Positions 9,901-18,258 are shown, numbered from the stretch's first letter. The stretch is DNA of 33,027 bases from Bacteroidia bacterium (GCA_017857855.1 JAFMCI010000019.1:1-33027), one strand, 5' to 3'. Numbers and translations: made by a program. The notes: generated by a model from the sequence alone, not told the origin.

Positions 9901-10085
9901 TAGAAAAACTAAAGATTTCTTCTTCTAGAATTTACTTAGCTGCTAATAATCTAGTCACTCTAACTAAGTACCAAGGTTATGATCCAGATATTGGATCAGC
10001 TGGCGGAGCACTAGGAGCAGGCATAGACTACGGATTTTATCCGCAAGCAAGAACTATAATGACAGGTATTTCTATTAAATTCTAA
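6987..10085 (+). CDS. susC-like: SusC/RagA family TonB-linked outer membrane protein
   Basis: N-terminal carboxypeptidase-regulatory-like domain; IMVVGYGTATKKEFTGASASVRGESL; plug domain ALQGQIAGVSINTNSGSPGGASSIRIRGLSTFGDNDPLILVDGV; VLKDATAGIYGVRAANGVILIETKKG. Confidence 0.97.
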   Translation: MHKRLQLILIALTFYSAIFAQKATISGRVIDTLGQGLIGAIVVEKGTSNGAVVGENGKFSINVNDAKTASITASYSGYANSTVALGGKTTITITLRENSVGIGEIMVVGYGTATKKEFTGASASVRGESLDKLNIPRVDQALQGQIAGVSINTNSGSPGGASSIRIRGLSTFGDNDPLILVDGVVYDSEGLNALNPNDIASINVLKDATAGIYGVRAANGVILIETKKGRKNSAPSIELSGYVGMQQASKKLDLLNANEYAVLKNEMFANGNQALPFSNTNLGEGTNWQDSVFKTAMVRDYNINVSGGSDKTTYSIGGSYFNQDGIVGLDKANFNRINGRVNLSTEMSSKLKLNSVFLYTKEERSALPENGIGSVLYNTVNAFPTDPVRDANGNFTYLEEVSDIINPIAQMQNTYNSSRVNKFVGKEELVYDILPNLSFTNRFNYNYALVDGKTFSPLAWFGPGKAQNTAINANLDPTQVEIAPGTFIERGASVTEQRSSYSDLNFESFFNHEKVFNAIHTVKTTLGASIFSRNGSALGGTGYNIPNNSIDYADISANQAPGGFLNNVYSFQFQERLLSTFLRAEYKYSSKYFGSAILRRDGSSKFGPNSRYGIFPTVSGSWVVSEEDFYDNKAFDFLKIRASYGISGNDQIENFAYRGLLTGEGVYVFDDVITSGAAIGRASNPDLKWETTRQLNIGADFSLYKNLSVTLNYFIKNTKDLLFQPDVSGVLGTAGAGSYPPIINAGDVSNKGLEIELSHDAKVGKNWNITNSLNATFIKNEVTAIPEGVDFIPGAAFGIGGGIATRFEQGYSIGYFIGYETDGIFQTQAEIDNSPVKQDGAKPGDLRYIDQNGDGKISFGDDLDKTELGSPIPTVTIGYNLNVRYKGFDLAGNLYAALGQEIVRNYERQQPYANQLSYTINRWTGAGSTNEDPRLTTALNRNNVFSDYYVEKGSFARLKNLQVGYTFSNKKLEKLKISSSRIYLAANNLVTLTKYQGYDPDIGSAGGALGAGIDYGFYPQARTIMTGISIKF

Positions 10086-10091
10086 GGAACC

Positions 10092-11576
10092 ATGAAAAAA
10101 TTTAACAACACCATAAAAGCAATATTCTTATTTACACTACTATCATTTAGTTTTGGTTGTAATAAGTTTTTGGATATTAACCCTTTATACACTCAAGATG
10201 CAGAAAATTTCTTTGAAAATAAAGAAGATTATGAACGTGCATTAATTGGAGCTTATGATTTACTGCAATCTTCTTTTGCCACTTTATGGGTGGGAGAGAT
10301 AGCGTCTGATAATGCGATAGCAGGCGGAGAAAGTGTAAGTGACACCAGAGGCTTACACGAGATTGAAGCAATGACACATAATGCTGTAAATAATGAATTG
10401 CGCAGTATTTTTAGATGGAATTATGCAGGTATCACACGTGCTAATTACTTGCTTGAAAATAGAAATAAAATAGATTTTGAAGGGAAAGATAAAATTATCG
10501 CTGAAGCTACTTTTCTTAGAGCATACTACTATTTTGAATTAGTGAAGTATTTTGGCGATGTGCCTTTAATAGTAGATAAACGACTAGGTGCTGACGAAGT
10601 AACCAAGATAGATAGAACCCCGAGAAGTGAAGTGTATGCACAAATTGAAAAAGACCTCAACGATGCAGCAGCAGTTTTAGATTGGAATAATCCTGTTAAA
10701 GGCAGAATTACGAAAGGTGCTTGCTTGGCATTGCTTGGAAAAGTTTACTTATACCAAGATAAATTTGCGCAATCAGCAGCTACCCTGGATATAGTAATTA
10801 AGCAAAATAAGTACTCACTGATCGCTGATTATACTGATTTGTTCTCAGTAGCAAATGAGGGAAATTCAGAAACGGTTTTTGATGTTGAATATTCCGGAGC
10901 AGAAGGTGGAAGCTATGGTTGTTTAATTTGCTTAGAGGGAAATGCCGCTGTAGGCTTCCAAGGGATAAGACAATATAACGGTCCCGTGTACGGCGACGGA
11001 AACAGTTACAATCTTCCAACTCAAAACTTATATGATGCATTTGCTGCGAATGACATAAGAAGAGAAGCAACTGTGCTAGACATAGATGCGTTTATTGCTA
11101 AGCAACCAAATGCGGCAAACATTACCTACGCAAAAGGCGCAGGAGGTCATACTGGTTTCTATAATAATAAATATATAAAGCGCCAAGGCGAAATAGGTTT
11201 GCCTGACAATGATTTAACCAGTCCTGTAAATTATAGATCAATACGATACGCAGACGTATTACTTATGGCGGCAGAAGCTCATAACAGATCTACTTCTCCC
11301 AACGATATCTTAGCTAAAAGCTATTTAAATGAAGTGAGAAATAGAGTAAACATGCCAGATATTACTTCTAGCGGAAGTCAGCTTACAGAAGATATATGGG
11401 CTGAACGTAGATTTGAATTATCAGGGGAAGGTCATCGATTTTTCGACCTTGTAAGAACTGGAAAAGCTGCAGCAGCAATAACTGGTTTTACGCCCGGTAA
11501 AAATGAATTATTCCCAATTCCACAGGTTGAAATTGACTTATCAGGAGGTAATTGGTCACAAAACAATAATTATTAA
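10092..11576 (+). CDS. susD-like: SusD/RagB family nutrient-binding outer membrane lipoprotein
   Basis: Lipobox ...FSFGCNKFLDINP; EATFLRAYYYFELVKYFGDVPLI; C-terminal WAERRFELSGEGHRFFDLVRTG and FPIPQVEIDLS. Confidence 0.96.
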   Translation: MKKFNNTIKAIFLFTLLSFSFGCNKFLDINPLYTQDAENFFENKEDYERALIGAYDLLQSSFATLWVGEIASDNAIAGGESVSDTRGLHEIEAMTHNAVNNELRSIFRWNYAGITRANYLLENRNKIDFEGKDKIIAEATFLRAYYYFELVKYFGDVPLIVDKRLGADEVTKIDRTPRSEVYAQIEKDLNDAAAVLDWNNPVKGRITKGACLALLGKVYLYQDKFAQSAATLDIVIKQNKYSLIADYTDLFSVANEGNSETVFDVEYSGAEGGSYGCLICLEGNAAVGFQGIRQYNGPVYGDGNSYNLPTQNLYDAFAANDIRREATVLDIDAFIAKQPNAANITYAKGAGGHTGFYNNKYIKRQGEIGLPDNDLTSPVNYRSIRYADVLLMAAEAHNRSTSPNDILAKSYLNEVRNRVNMPDITSSGSQLTEDIWAERRFELSGEGHRFFDLVRTGKAAAAITGFTPGKNELFPIPQVEIDLSGGNWSQNNNY

Positions 11577-11587
11577 TAAAAAACAAA

Positions 11588-12931
11588 ATGAAAAAAACGA
11601 CACTTATTTTATTTGCAATTGCAGCGATACTAGGAGTATCTAGCTGTAAAGAGAAAGACACGCCTACTCTTGGCACAGCGCCTACTGAAGCTGATGCAGC
11701 TTTTACCTACGCTCCATCAGCGGGTAATGCTAACATCATTGATTTCATGGCAACCAACACCACAATGACGTCTAAATGGGATTTTGGGAATGGAATACTG
11801 GGAGAGGGAACAACTGCGCAAGGTACTTATCCAAACAAAGGAACTTATACCGTTACACATACTGTATTTAATTCAGGTGGAAGTGCAAGCTCTTCACAAG
11901 ATATCGTGATAGCTCAAGATGATCAATCTTTATTAAGTAACCCACTTTTTACGATTCTTACGGGAGGAGTAGACGGCGGCGGTAGCAAAAAATGGGTATT
12001 AGATTCTACCCGTGCAGGTCATATAGGAGTTGGTCCTGTGGCTGGAAATTTTCCTGAATGGTGGTCTGCTTTAAGTCTTGATAAGGCTCAAACAGGTCTT
12101 TATGATGACCAATTCGTTTTCAAATTAGATGGATTTAAATTTGACCAAATCACAAATGGTGACATCTACGTAAAGACGGGACATGAAACTGATTTTGCAG
12201 ACCCTTTTATAAACAAGGGTGACTTTACAGCGACGTATGCAAATCAAATGAACCAATCTTGGACAATCATAGAAGGTACAGATACTACAATAGAGATTTC
12301 GGGAACGGCATTTATTGGTATGTTCACAGGCGTTAGATCTTATAGAGTAGAAACTATTGCTGAAAATGAGTTAACATTAAGTTATGTTGATACTAAAGAT
12401 GCTACTGTAAGATGGTATGTTAGACTAGTTCCAGAAGACTTCCCTATTGATGGAGGAGGAGGAGGCGGAGGAAATACCTCTACCGTGACACTTCCTATTA
12501 ATTTTGAAGAAGCAACAGAAGTTGCATGGACTGTATTTGGTGGCAGTACATACTCTGTGGTAGCAAACCCCAATAGTGCGGGTATCAATACAAGTGCTAA
12601 AGTTTTAGAAACAATCCACGGTGGAGAAACTTGGGCTGGTTTATTTGTGGACTTAAAAGACAATCTTGATTTTACTGCAGGAAAGCCAACAATTAGCGTT
12701 AAAGTGTGGGCTCCAGCTACAGGAACTATGCGTATAAAAATAGAAAATATAGCTAATACGGCTGATGTTTTTGAAAAAGACGTTGAGATTACTACAGCCA
12801 ATGCTTGGCAAGAGGTTAGTGTTGATTTTAGCGAAGCTGCTGCAGGCACTTATGCTAGAGTTGTATTATTCCCAGGATGGGATGTCGCAAACGCGGGGAC
12901 TTTCTATATTGACGACGTAACTCAAAAATAA
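11588..12931 (+). CDS. PKD-domain lipoprotein with C-terminal CBM-like domain (SusE/SusF-position surface glycan-binding candidate)
   Basis: Lipobox GVSSCKEKD; PKD-like SKWDFGNGILGEGTTAQGTYPNKGTYTVTHTVFNSGGSASS; GGGGGGGN linker; C-terminal jelly-roll-like domain ending WDVANAGTFYIDDVTQK. Confidence 0.8.
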   Translation: MKKTTLILFAIAAILGVSSCKEKDTPTLGTAPTEADAAFTYAPSAGNANIIDFMATNTTMTSKWDFGNGILGEGTTAQGTYPNKGTYTVTHTVFNSGGSASSSQDIVIAQDDQSLLSNPLFTILTGGVDGGGSKKWVLDSTRAGHIGVGPVAGNFPEWWSALSLDKAQTGLYDDQFVFKLDGFKFDQITNGDIYVKTGHETDFADPFINKGDFTATYANQMNQSWTIIEGTDTTIEISGTAFIGMFTGVRSYRVETIAENELTLSYVDTKDATVRWYVRLVPEDFPIDGGGGGGGNTSTVTLPINFEEATEVAWTVFGGSTYSVVANPNSAGINTSAKVLETIHGGETWAGLFVDLKDNLDFTAGKPTISVKVWAPATGTMRIKIENIANTADVFEKDVEITTANAWQEVSVDFSEAAAGTYARVVLFPGWDVANAGTFYIDDVTQK

Positions 12932-12950
12932 AATAACGTATATATGACTA

Positions 12951-12985
12951 AGGGAGTAGTAGGTATGCTTGCTACTCCCTTTTTA
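12951..12985 (+). terminator. Rho-independent terminator between PKD lipoprotein and GH16
   Basis: AGGGAGTAG-taggtatgcttg-CTACTCCCT then TTTTATTT. Confidence 0.85.
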
Positions 12986-13006
12986 TTTGTATAATCTATA
13001 TAAAAA

Positions 13007-14113
13007 ATGAAACATTTAACTTTAGCACTCTTTCTTTTTTCTACTATTTTGGGTTGCAAAGAAGACCCTAAGCCCGAAGTGACGCTGCCATCTAATTTAG
13101 TAGTTAAACTTGCTCTACAGGATGGTGTTCCAGGAAGAGTAAATGTAATTGCTACTGCGGTTAATGAAAACTTTTATACCATCATATTTAATGATGGACT
13201 TAATACTGAAACCAAAGAGGTGAATGACGGAAAAGCATCACACACCTACGGTGAGTCAGGCACTTATGTTATTACAGTACGGGCTCATGCACTAGCCGCA
13301 AACTTTATTGAGTCCAATGATACCATAGTCATAAATATAGATCCTACCACAACATCTGATGGGCGACCCCTAAAAGGGTATGCCACTCCACTTTCACAGC
13401 CAGGGTACAGTTTGGTTTGGAATGATGAATTTGAAGGTTCTAGCCTAAACGAAAACGATTGGAATTTTGAGATCGGTGCTGGAGGTTGGGGTAATAGCGA
13501 GCTACAGTATTACCGGAAAGAAAATACAACGGTAAAAGATGGCTTTTTAAGTATCGAAGCTAAAAAACAGAGTTCAGGTAGCAGTATTTACACTTCTTCT
13601 AGGCTAACTACGAAAGGTAAAAGAAATTTTAAATACGGCAGGGTAGATATTAGAGCTGCGCTTCCAGAGGGCCAAGGGATGTGGCCAGCGTTATGGATGT
13701 TAGGTGAAAACATAAGCTCAATTGGGTGGCCCGCATGTGGCGAAATCGATATTATGGAAATGATAGGTGGAACAAGCAATGGTAGATCTGATAGAACTAC
13801 CCATGGCACTATTCACTGGGAAGGGAATAATAAGGACCATGCGTCTTATGGAACGAGTAAAACGATAGCTAAAAAGCTTTCGGAAGAGTTTCACGTGTAT
13901 TCTATTGTATGGGATGCTAACAGCATAAAGTGGTATTTTGATGATGTGCAATTTAATACCGCAGATATTAAGCCATCGTCATTAAGCGAGTTTCACGAAA
14001 ATTTCTTTTTTATAATGAACGTAGCTGTAGGTGGTGATTGGCCAGGTTCGCCAGACGAAACAACCGTTTTCCCACAAAAAATGTGGGTAGACTATATTAG
14101 AATGTATCAATAA
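13007..14113 (+). CDS. GH16 family endo-beta-glucanase (laminarinase-like), lipoprotein with N-terminal PKD-like domain
   Basis: Catalytic motif GEIDIMEMIGG; LVWNDEFEGSSLNENDWNFEIG; GQGMWPALWMLG; WDANSIKWYFDDVQF; FFFIMNVAVGGDWPGSPDETTVFPQKMWVDYIRMYQ. Lipobox TILGCKEDP. Confidence 0.94.
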   Translation: MKHLTLALFLFSTILGCKEDPKPEVTLPSNLVVKLALQDGVPGRVNVIATAVNENFYTIIFNDGLNTETKEVNDGKASHTYGESGTYVITVRAHALAANFIESNDTIVINIDPTTTSDGRPLKGYATPLSQPGYSLVWNDEFEGSSLNENDWNFEIGAGGWGNSELQYYRKENTTVKDGFLSIEAKKQSSGSSIYTSSRLTTKGKRNFKYGRVDIRAALPEGQGMWPALWMLGENISSIGWPACGEIDIMEMIGGTSNGRSDRTTHGTIHWEGNNKDHASYGTSKTIAKKLSEEFHVYSIVWDANSIKWYFDDVQFNTADIKPSSLSEFHENFFFIMNVAVGGDWPGSPDETTVFPQKMWVDYIRMYQ

Positions 14114-14131
14114 TTGAGATCATATAAAATA

Positions 14132-14162
14132 AAAAAGCACCGTTTATAACGGTGCTTTTTTT
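14132..14162. terminator. Bidirectional Rho-independent terminator between GH16 (+) and methyltransferase (-)
   Basis: AAAAAGCACCGTTTATAACGGTGCTTTTT, with A tract and T tract on the two sides. Confidence 0.9.
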
Positions 14163-14175
14163 GTGTCGTAACAAA

Positions 14176-14817
14176 TTACTTTTTAGCAATCAAATAATCT
14201 GCAAATCCATACCAATCCCAGTAGACTCCGCCGCGCACATAACCTTTGGTAAGTAGTTGTAAAGGGATCTTAATTGGCATCAAAAGGATGTTGATCCAAC
14301 TTCTATTTTTACCGGTCATTTGCAATTTAAATCCATGGTTCATGAAAATATTTGCAACCTCTTTAATGGAGTAGATGCGAACATGGGTTTCATCATCAAA
14401 AAAATTAAGTGTTTCTCTTTTACTCGGGAAGGTAGCACTGACTTCACTTGGAAATTCGATGTAAAAAAGACCGTCTTTTGTTAGTTTCTGAAAAAGTAAA
14501 GGAAGCACTTTATCTCCATTATACAAATGTTCTATGACATGACTCATGATAATTACATCATAAGTGTCATTTGGGATTGTATCAAAGTTTAATTCTGTTA
14601 AATCAAGTTGAATAAACGCATCCATATTGCGAATATCCTCCTCGGTATTATCGTAGTTTACATCGCGGTCTACACCTGTATAATGACAATTAGGTAACCA
14701 CTTTTTAGTAATAGTACTTGAGTGACTTCCAGAGCCAATATCAAGTATTCGGAGGTCTTGTTTTGCAGTATATTTACCGATGGTTTTAAGCCTAAAAGGC
14801 TTTAATTTAGTGCTCAT
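14176..14817 (-). CDS. Class I SAM-dependent methyltransferase
   Basis: ILDIGSGSHSSTITKKWLPNCHYTGVDRD; YDVIIMSHVIEHLYNGDKVLPLLFQKLTKDGLFYIEFPS. ATG 14817, 4 nt after the fumC stop, preferred over the ORF-track start overlapping fumC. Confidence 0.85.
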   Translation of the reverse strand: MSTKLKPFRLKTIGKYTAKQDLRILDIGSGSHSSTITKKWLPNCHYTGVDRDVNYDNTEEDIRNMDAFIQLDLTELNFDTIPNDTYDVIIMSHVIEHLYNGDKVLPLLFQKLTKDGLFYIEFPSEVSATFPSKRETLNFFDDETHVRIYSIKEVANIFMNHGFKLQMTGKNRSWINILLMPIKIPLQLLTKGYVRGGVYWDWYGFADYLIAKK

Positions 14818-14821
14818 TGAT

Positions 14822-16225
14822 CTAAAATCCGAGTTCCATGTCTCCACACATGTCTGCAGGCACAACCCATTCGTCAAATTCTGCTGCTGTGAGGTAACCT
14901 AACTCAACTCCAGCTGCTTTTAGTGTGGTATTTTCCTGGTATGCTTTTTTAGCAATTTTAGCTGCTTTGTCATAACCAATGTGCGTGTTTAAGGCGGTTA
15001 CTAGCATAAGAGAACTGTCTAATTTATTTTTTATTTCGGTAAGATTAGGTTCTATACCTAAAACGCAATTATCATTGAAAGAAAGACATGCTTGCCCTAA
15101 TATACGGGCGGATTGAAGAACATTGGCAGCAATTAGAGGCTTAAATACGTTAAGCTCAAAATGACCGTTAGAACCTCCTATGGTGACAGCAACATCATTT
15201 CCCATAACTTGAGCACATACCATTGTAAGAGCTTCACATTGTGTAGGGTTAACCTTACCCGGCATAATACTAGAGCCAGGTTCATTGCTAGGGATTAAAA
15301 TTTCTCCAATTCCGCTTCTTGGGCCTGAGCTTAGCATACGTATATCGTTTGCTATTTTCATGCAACTCACGGCGGCTCTTTTAAGTGCACCGTGAAGTTC
15401 TACCATTGCATCATGTGCAGCAAGTGCTTCAAATTTATTAACTGCCGTGCGGAAAGGCATTTCCATCTCTTCTGCTATTTTGTTTGCGACAAGTTCCGCA
15501 TAACCTTTTGGAGCATTAAGACCAGTGCCCACAGCAGTTCCGCCTAACGCCAGTTCTTGCGCGCCTATCATTGCATTTTCAATAGCGATTATGCTCATTT
15601 CAAGTTGTCGTCGGTATCCGCTAAATTCTTGCCCAAGCGTAAGTGGGGTAGCATCCATAAAATGTGTACGACCTATTTTTACGATGTGCTTAAACTCGCG
15701 TGCTTTTTTCTTAAACGTATCTTTCAAAACTTGCAATCCTGGTATACTAAAATCTACGACTTGCTTATAAACAGCAATACTCATCGCAGTTGGGAATGTA
15801 TCATTACTGCTTTGCGATTTGTTTACATCGTCATTGGGATGAAGAAATTTATCGTTATCCATTAAACTACCCCCTTTTAACACGTGCCCACGGTTGGCAA
15901 TTACTTCGTTCACATTCATGTTACTCTGTGTTCCAGAGCCTGTTTGCCAAATTACCAAGGGGAACTCGTCGTTGAGTTTTCCAGCAATTATTTCATCGCA
16001 AACTTCAGCAATCAACTCCGCTTTTTCTTTTGAGAGCACGCCTAACTCATAATTGGTTAGCGCGGCACATTTCTTAAGAACGCCAAATGCTTTTATGATC
16101 TCTAAAGGCATTACTTGATTTCCAATTTTGAAGTTTTCGAGTGATCTCTGGGTTTGGGCTGCCCAATATTTTGTCGATTCTACTTTTACTTCTCCTATAC
16201 TGTCTCTCTCTATTCTGTATTCCAT
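14822..16225 (-). CDS. fumC: Class II fumarate hydratase
   Basis: [58 protein letters not shown] at 16225. Confidence 0.96.
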   Translation of the reverse strand: MEYRIERDSIGEVKVESTKYWAAQTQRSLENFKIGNQVMPLEIIKAFGVLKKCAALTNYELGVLSKEKAELIAEVCDEIIAGKLNDEFPLVIWQTGSGTQSNMNVNEVIANRGHVLKGGSLMDNDKFLHPNDDVNKSQSSNDTFPTAMSIAVYKQVVDFSIPGLQVLKDTFKKKAREFKHIVKIGRTHFMDATPLTLGQEFSGYRRQLEMSIIAIENAMIGAQELALGGTAVGTGLNAPKGYAELVANKIAEEMEMPFRTAVNKFEALAAHDAMVELHGALKRAAVSCMKIANDIRMLSSGPRSGIGEILIPSNEPGSSIMPGKVNPTQCEALTMVCAQVMGNDVAVTIGGSNGHFELNVFKPLIAANVLQSARILGQACLSFNDNCVLGIEPNLTEIKNKLDSSLMLVTALNTHIGYDKAAKIAKKAYQENTTLKAAGVELGYLTAAEFDEWVVPADMCGDMELGF

Positions 16226-16243
16226 GCTTGTTTGATAAAGCGC

Positions 16244-16251
16244 CAAAGATA
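16244..16251 (-). promoter_or_regulatory. Predicted -7 box (TATCTTTG) for fumC
   Basis: Exact TAnnTTTG match on minus strand 18 nt upstream of ATG 16225. Confidence 0.5.
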
Positions 16252-16417
16252 ATTATTTGAACAGCTAATAGTGCAGCATTTGCTTCAAATAAGTGAAAGC
16301 ATTTTAAATCATTGTTATCAGCTAATGTCTAATTTTTGTACACAAAGTTGCTCACCCTTCTTAATTGTGGGATGTACAACATGAAAAACATTAATATTTG
16401 TAATATTAATAATAGAT

Positions 16418-17002
16418 ATGAAATTGAAACAAATCTTAATGACATTAGTAGCCTTGCTTTTCGTATGTTTTGCTACCGTTTCCGAAGCTCAAACATTGAG
16501 TAAATCAGAAAAGAAGATCCTAAAAAAGGAATTAAAAACCTATAAGAAAAATCCTGAAGATTATTCATCGATGAAGGAAAAAACAAAAACGCAAATACAA
16601 GATCTGAATGATGAAGTAGAAAGTTTGAAAGCTAAATTAGCTGCATCAAATAAAGAAACACAGAATTTATCTGATAGATATGCGAGCTTAGAAATGCAAT
16701 ATGCTAAACTTAAAAAGAGCTGCGTAACTAGCGAATTACCAGTAGGAACTGTTTATCAAGTACAAATGGGCTACTACGAATATTTAGATTTAATGTCATT
16801 TAACTCAAAACTTAAGTCAGTAAAGGCTGAGGAAATTGACGGAGGTAAAAGATACATAATTGGTTATTTCGACGATGTAATGGAAGCGGTACAATTTAGC
16901 AATGATATAAAGAATCTTGGAATCAAAGATGCTTTTGTAACTGAATATACCAATGGTAAAAGAAACATGAGTTTTGATGCTCTAAAAAGTATTTCAAAAT
17001 AG
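16418..17002 (+). CDS. Secreted coiled-coil protein with C-terminal SPOR-like region
   Basis: Signal peptide MKLKQILMTLVALLFVCFATVSEAQ; coiled coil MKEKTKTQIQDLNDEVESLKAKLAASNKETQNLSDRYASLEMQYAKLKK; GTVYQVQMGYYEYLDL...GGKRYIIGYFDDVMEAVQFSNDIKNLGIKDAFVTEYTNGKR resembles SPOR-type repeats. Confidence 0.65.
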   Translation: MKLKQILMTLVALLFVCFATVSEAQTLSKSEKKILKKELKTYKKNPEDYSSMKEKTKTQIQDLNDEVESLKAKLAASNKETQNLSDRYASLEMQYAKLKKSCVTSELPVGTVYQVQMGYYEYLDLMSFNSKLKSVKAEEIDGGKRYIIGYFDDVMEAVQFSNDIKNLGIKDAFVTEYTNGKRNMSFDALKSISK

Positions 17003-17024
17003 AAAAATACAGTTGTTAAAATTA

Positions 17025-17058
17025 AATGCCCATTACTTTTAAGTAATGGGCATTTTTT
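17025..17058. terminator. Rho-independent terminator
   Basis: AATGCCCATTACTT-TT-AAGTAATGGGCATT followed by T run; between convergent genes. Confidence 0.9.
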
Positions 17059-17112
17059 TGATTCAGATTTTGGTTAGAGTAAAATGGTATTTACTTTGTC
17101 TATCAATTTTTT

Positions 17113-17769
17113 TTATGATGTAAAACCTTTCAGATATTCGGTTTTTAGCAACGGACAGATCTTATATCGCTCATCTTTAGTGTCTTGGTAAAGAGCTTCT
17201 AGTGTTTCGTATACGTGCTCTAGTCCTATTTCTTTACTCCACTCAAATGGACCTTTAGGGTATGCAGTTCCTAACTTCATGCCTAAATCAATATCTTCTC
17301 TAGAGGCCGTTCCTTCTTGCAATGTAAAGTATGCTTCATTTATTATCATGCATATAATACGTGGGGTAACCAATCCTACTCTGCTAGCTACAAATCTGTA
17401 TTCTAGGTCTAATGACGATAAAATAGCGGATGCAATACTCTTATCATCTTCGTTTAGCGCGCATAATTCGAGTAAGCTTCTGTTGATAAAAGTAGGGAGA
17501 GTATTCATACCAATAATAGGGCAGTTAGGCAACTCGCCTATTTCTGCAAGTATCTCTTCTAACTGTACTTTTACTGCGCCTACTATTATCAATTTCCCCT
17601 CAAGCTCCATATAGTATTGTATCTGTTCTGGAGTGTCGTCGAAATCTAAATCAAATATGACATCATAGCTCTCAATTTCATTAATTTTGAAAGGTATAAT
17701 AGTGTACTTGTTCAAGAGTTGTTCAAGTTCTGCTATTTGATTGGGCTGACCTTTGGCTGCTATATTCAT
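17113..17769 (-). CDS. 3-hydroxyacyl-CoA dehydrogenase C-terminal-domain protein (atypical, reduced N-terminal domain)
   Basis: IICMIINEAYFTLQEGTASREDIDLGMKLGTAYPKGPFEWSKEIGLEHVYETLEALYQD matches the 3HCDH C-terminal domain; no GxGxxG at the N-terminus. Confidence 0.8.
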   Translation of the reverse strand: MNIAAKGQPNQIAELEQLLNKYTIIPFKINEIESYDVIFDLDFDDTPEQIQYYMELEGKLIIVGAVKVQLEEILAEIGELPNCPIIGMNTLPTFINRSLLELCALNEDDKSIASAILSSLDLEYRFVASRVGLVTPRIICMIINEAYFTLQEGTASREDIDLGMKLGTAYPKGPFEWSKEIGLEHVYETLEALYQDTKDERYKICPLLKTEYLKGFTS

Positions 17770-17776
17770 CGATTAG

Positions 17777-17784
17777 CAAAGGTA
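17777..17784 (-). promoter_or_regulatory. Predicted -7 box (TACCTTTG) for the 3HCDH-like gene
   Basis: Exact TAnnTTTG match on minus strand, 7 nt before ATG 17769. Confidence 0.5.
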
Positions 17785-17827
17785 AGTGTCCTTGTTAAAA
17801 ACGTAACACAAGATAAAAATTAATAAA

Positions 17828-18208
17828 ATGAAAAAAAAAATAATTAAGACATCGGAAGCTCCAGCAGCCATTGGTCCCTATAGTCAAGCAGTTCTTGCAG
17901 GTGATACTTTATATTGTAGTGGGCAGATTGCCATCAATCCTAATACTGGCGATTTGGTAATAGATTCGATTCAAGCGGAAACAGAACAAGTAATGAAGAA
18001 CATAAAAGCGGTATTGAATGCTGCTGAAATGGATTTTAGCAATGTGGTAAAATGCAGTATTTTTATGAGTAGCATGGAACATTATGGAGATATTAATGTG
18101 GTTTATGCTGCTTATTTTTCTGAAAACCCACCTGCTAGAGAGGCTGTAGCCGTTAAAACACTGCCTAAAGAGGTTAATGTGGAGATTAGTGTTGTAGCAG
18201 TTAGGTAG
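17828..18208 (+). CDS. ridA: RidA family reactive intermediate/imine deaminase
   Basis: EAPAAIGPYSQAVLAGDTLYCSGQIAINPNTGDLV; NVVKCSIFMSSMEHYGDINVVYAAYFSENPPAREAVAVKTLPKEVNVEISVVAVR. Confidence 0.95.
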   Translation: MKKKIIKTSEAPAAIGPYSQAVLAGDTLYCSGQIAINPNTGDLVIDSIQAETEQVMKNIKAVLNAAEMDFSNVVKCSIFMSSMEHYGDINVVYAAYFSENPPAREAVAVKTLPKEVNVEISVVAVR

Positions 18209-18232
18209 TGAAACAAAATTAGCTACAACAAA

Positions 18233-18258
18233 AAAGGAGAACATTTCTGTTCTCCTTT
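18233..18258 (-). terminator. Hairpin between ridA and tRNA-Phe, terminator for the tRNA (and possibly ridA)
   Basis: AAAGGAGAAC-atttct-GTTCTCCTTT, 10-bp perfect stem; T run on the minus strand. Confidence 0.75.

Noticed and set aside
12382-12849. 155-aa antisense ORF within the PKD lipoprotein gene
   Set aside because: Mirrors a well-supported coding frame (low-complexity PPPPPPP opposite the glycine linker); no ribosome-binding or family signal.
6987-14113. Possible type IX secretion C-terminal sorting domains on PUL proteins
   Set aside because: C-termini do not show the typical CTD pattern; the proteins instead have lipoboxes or are SusC/SusD type.
14818-14877. N-terminal extension of the methyltransferase ORF
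   Set aside because: Overlaps the fumC coding end; ATG 14817 gives the plausible N-terminus.
15525-15975. Three plus-strand ORFs (15525-15770, 15557-15865, 15790-15975) antisense to fumC
   Set aside because: All are within a confident CDS on the other strand and show no recognisable family.
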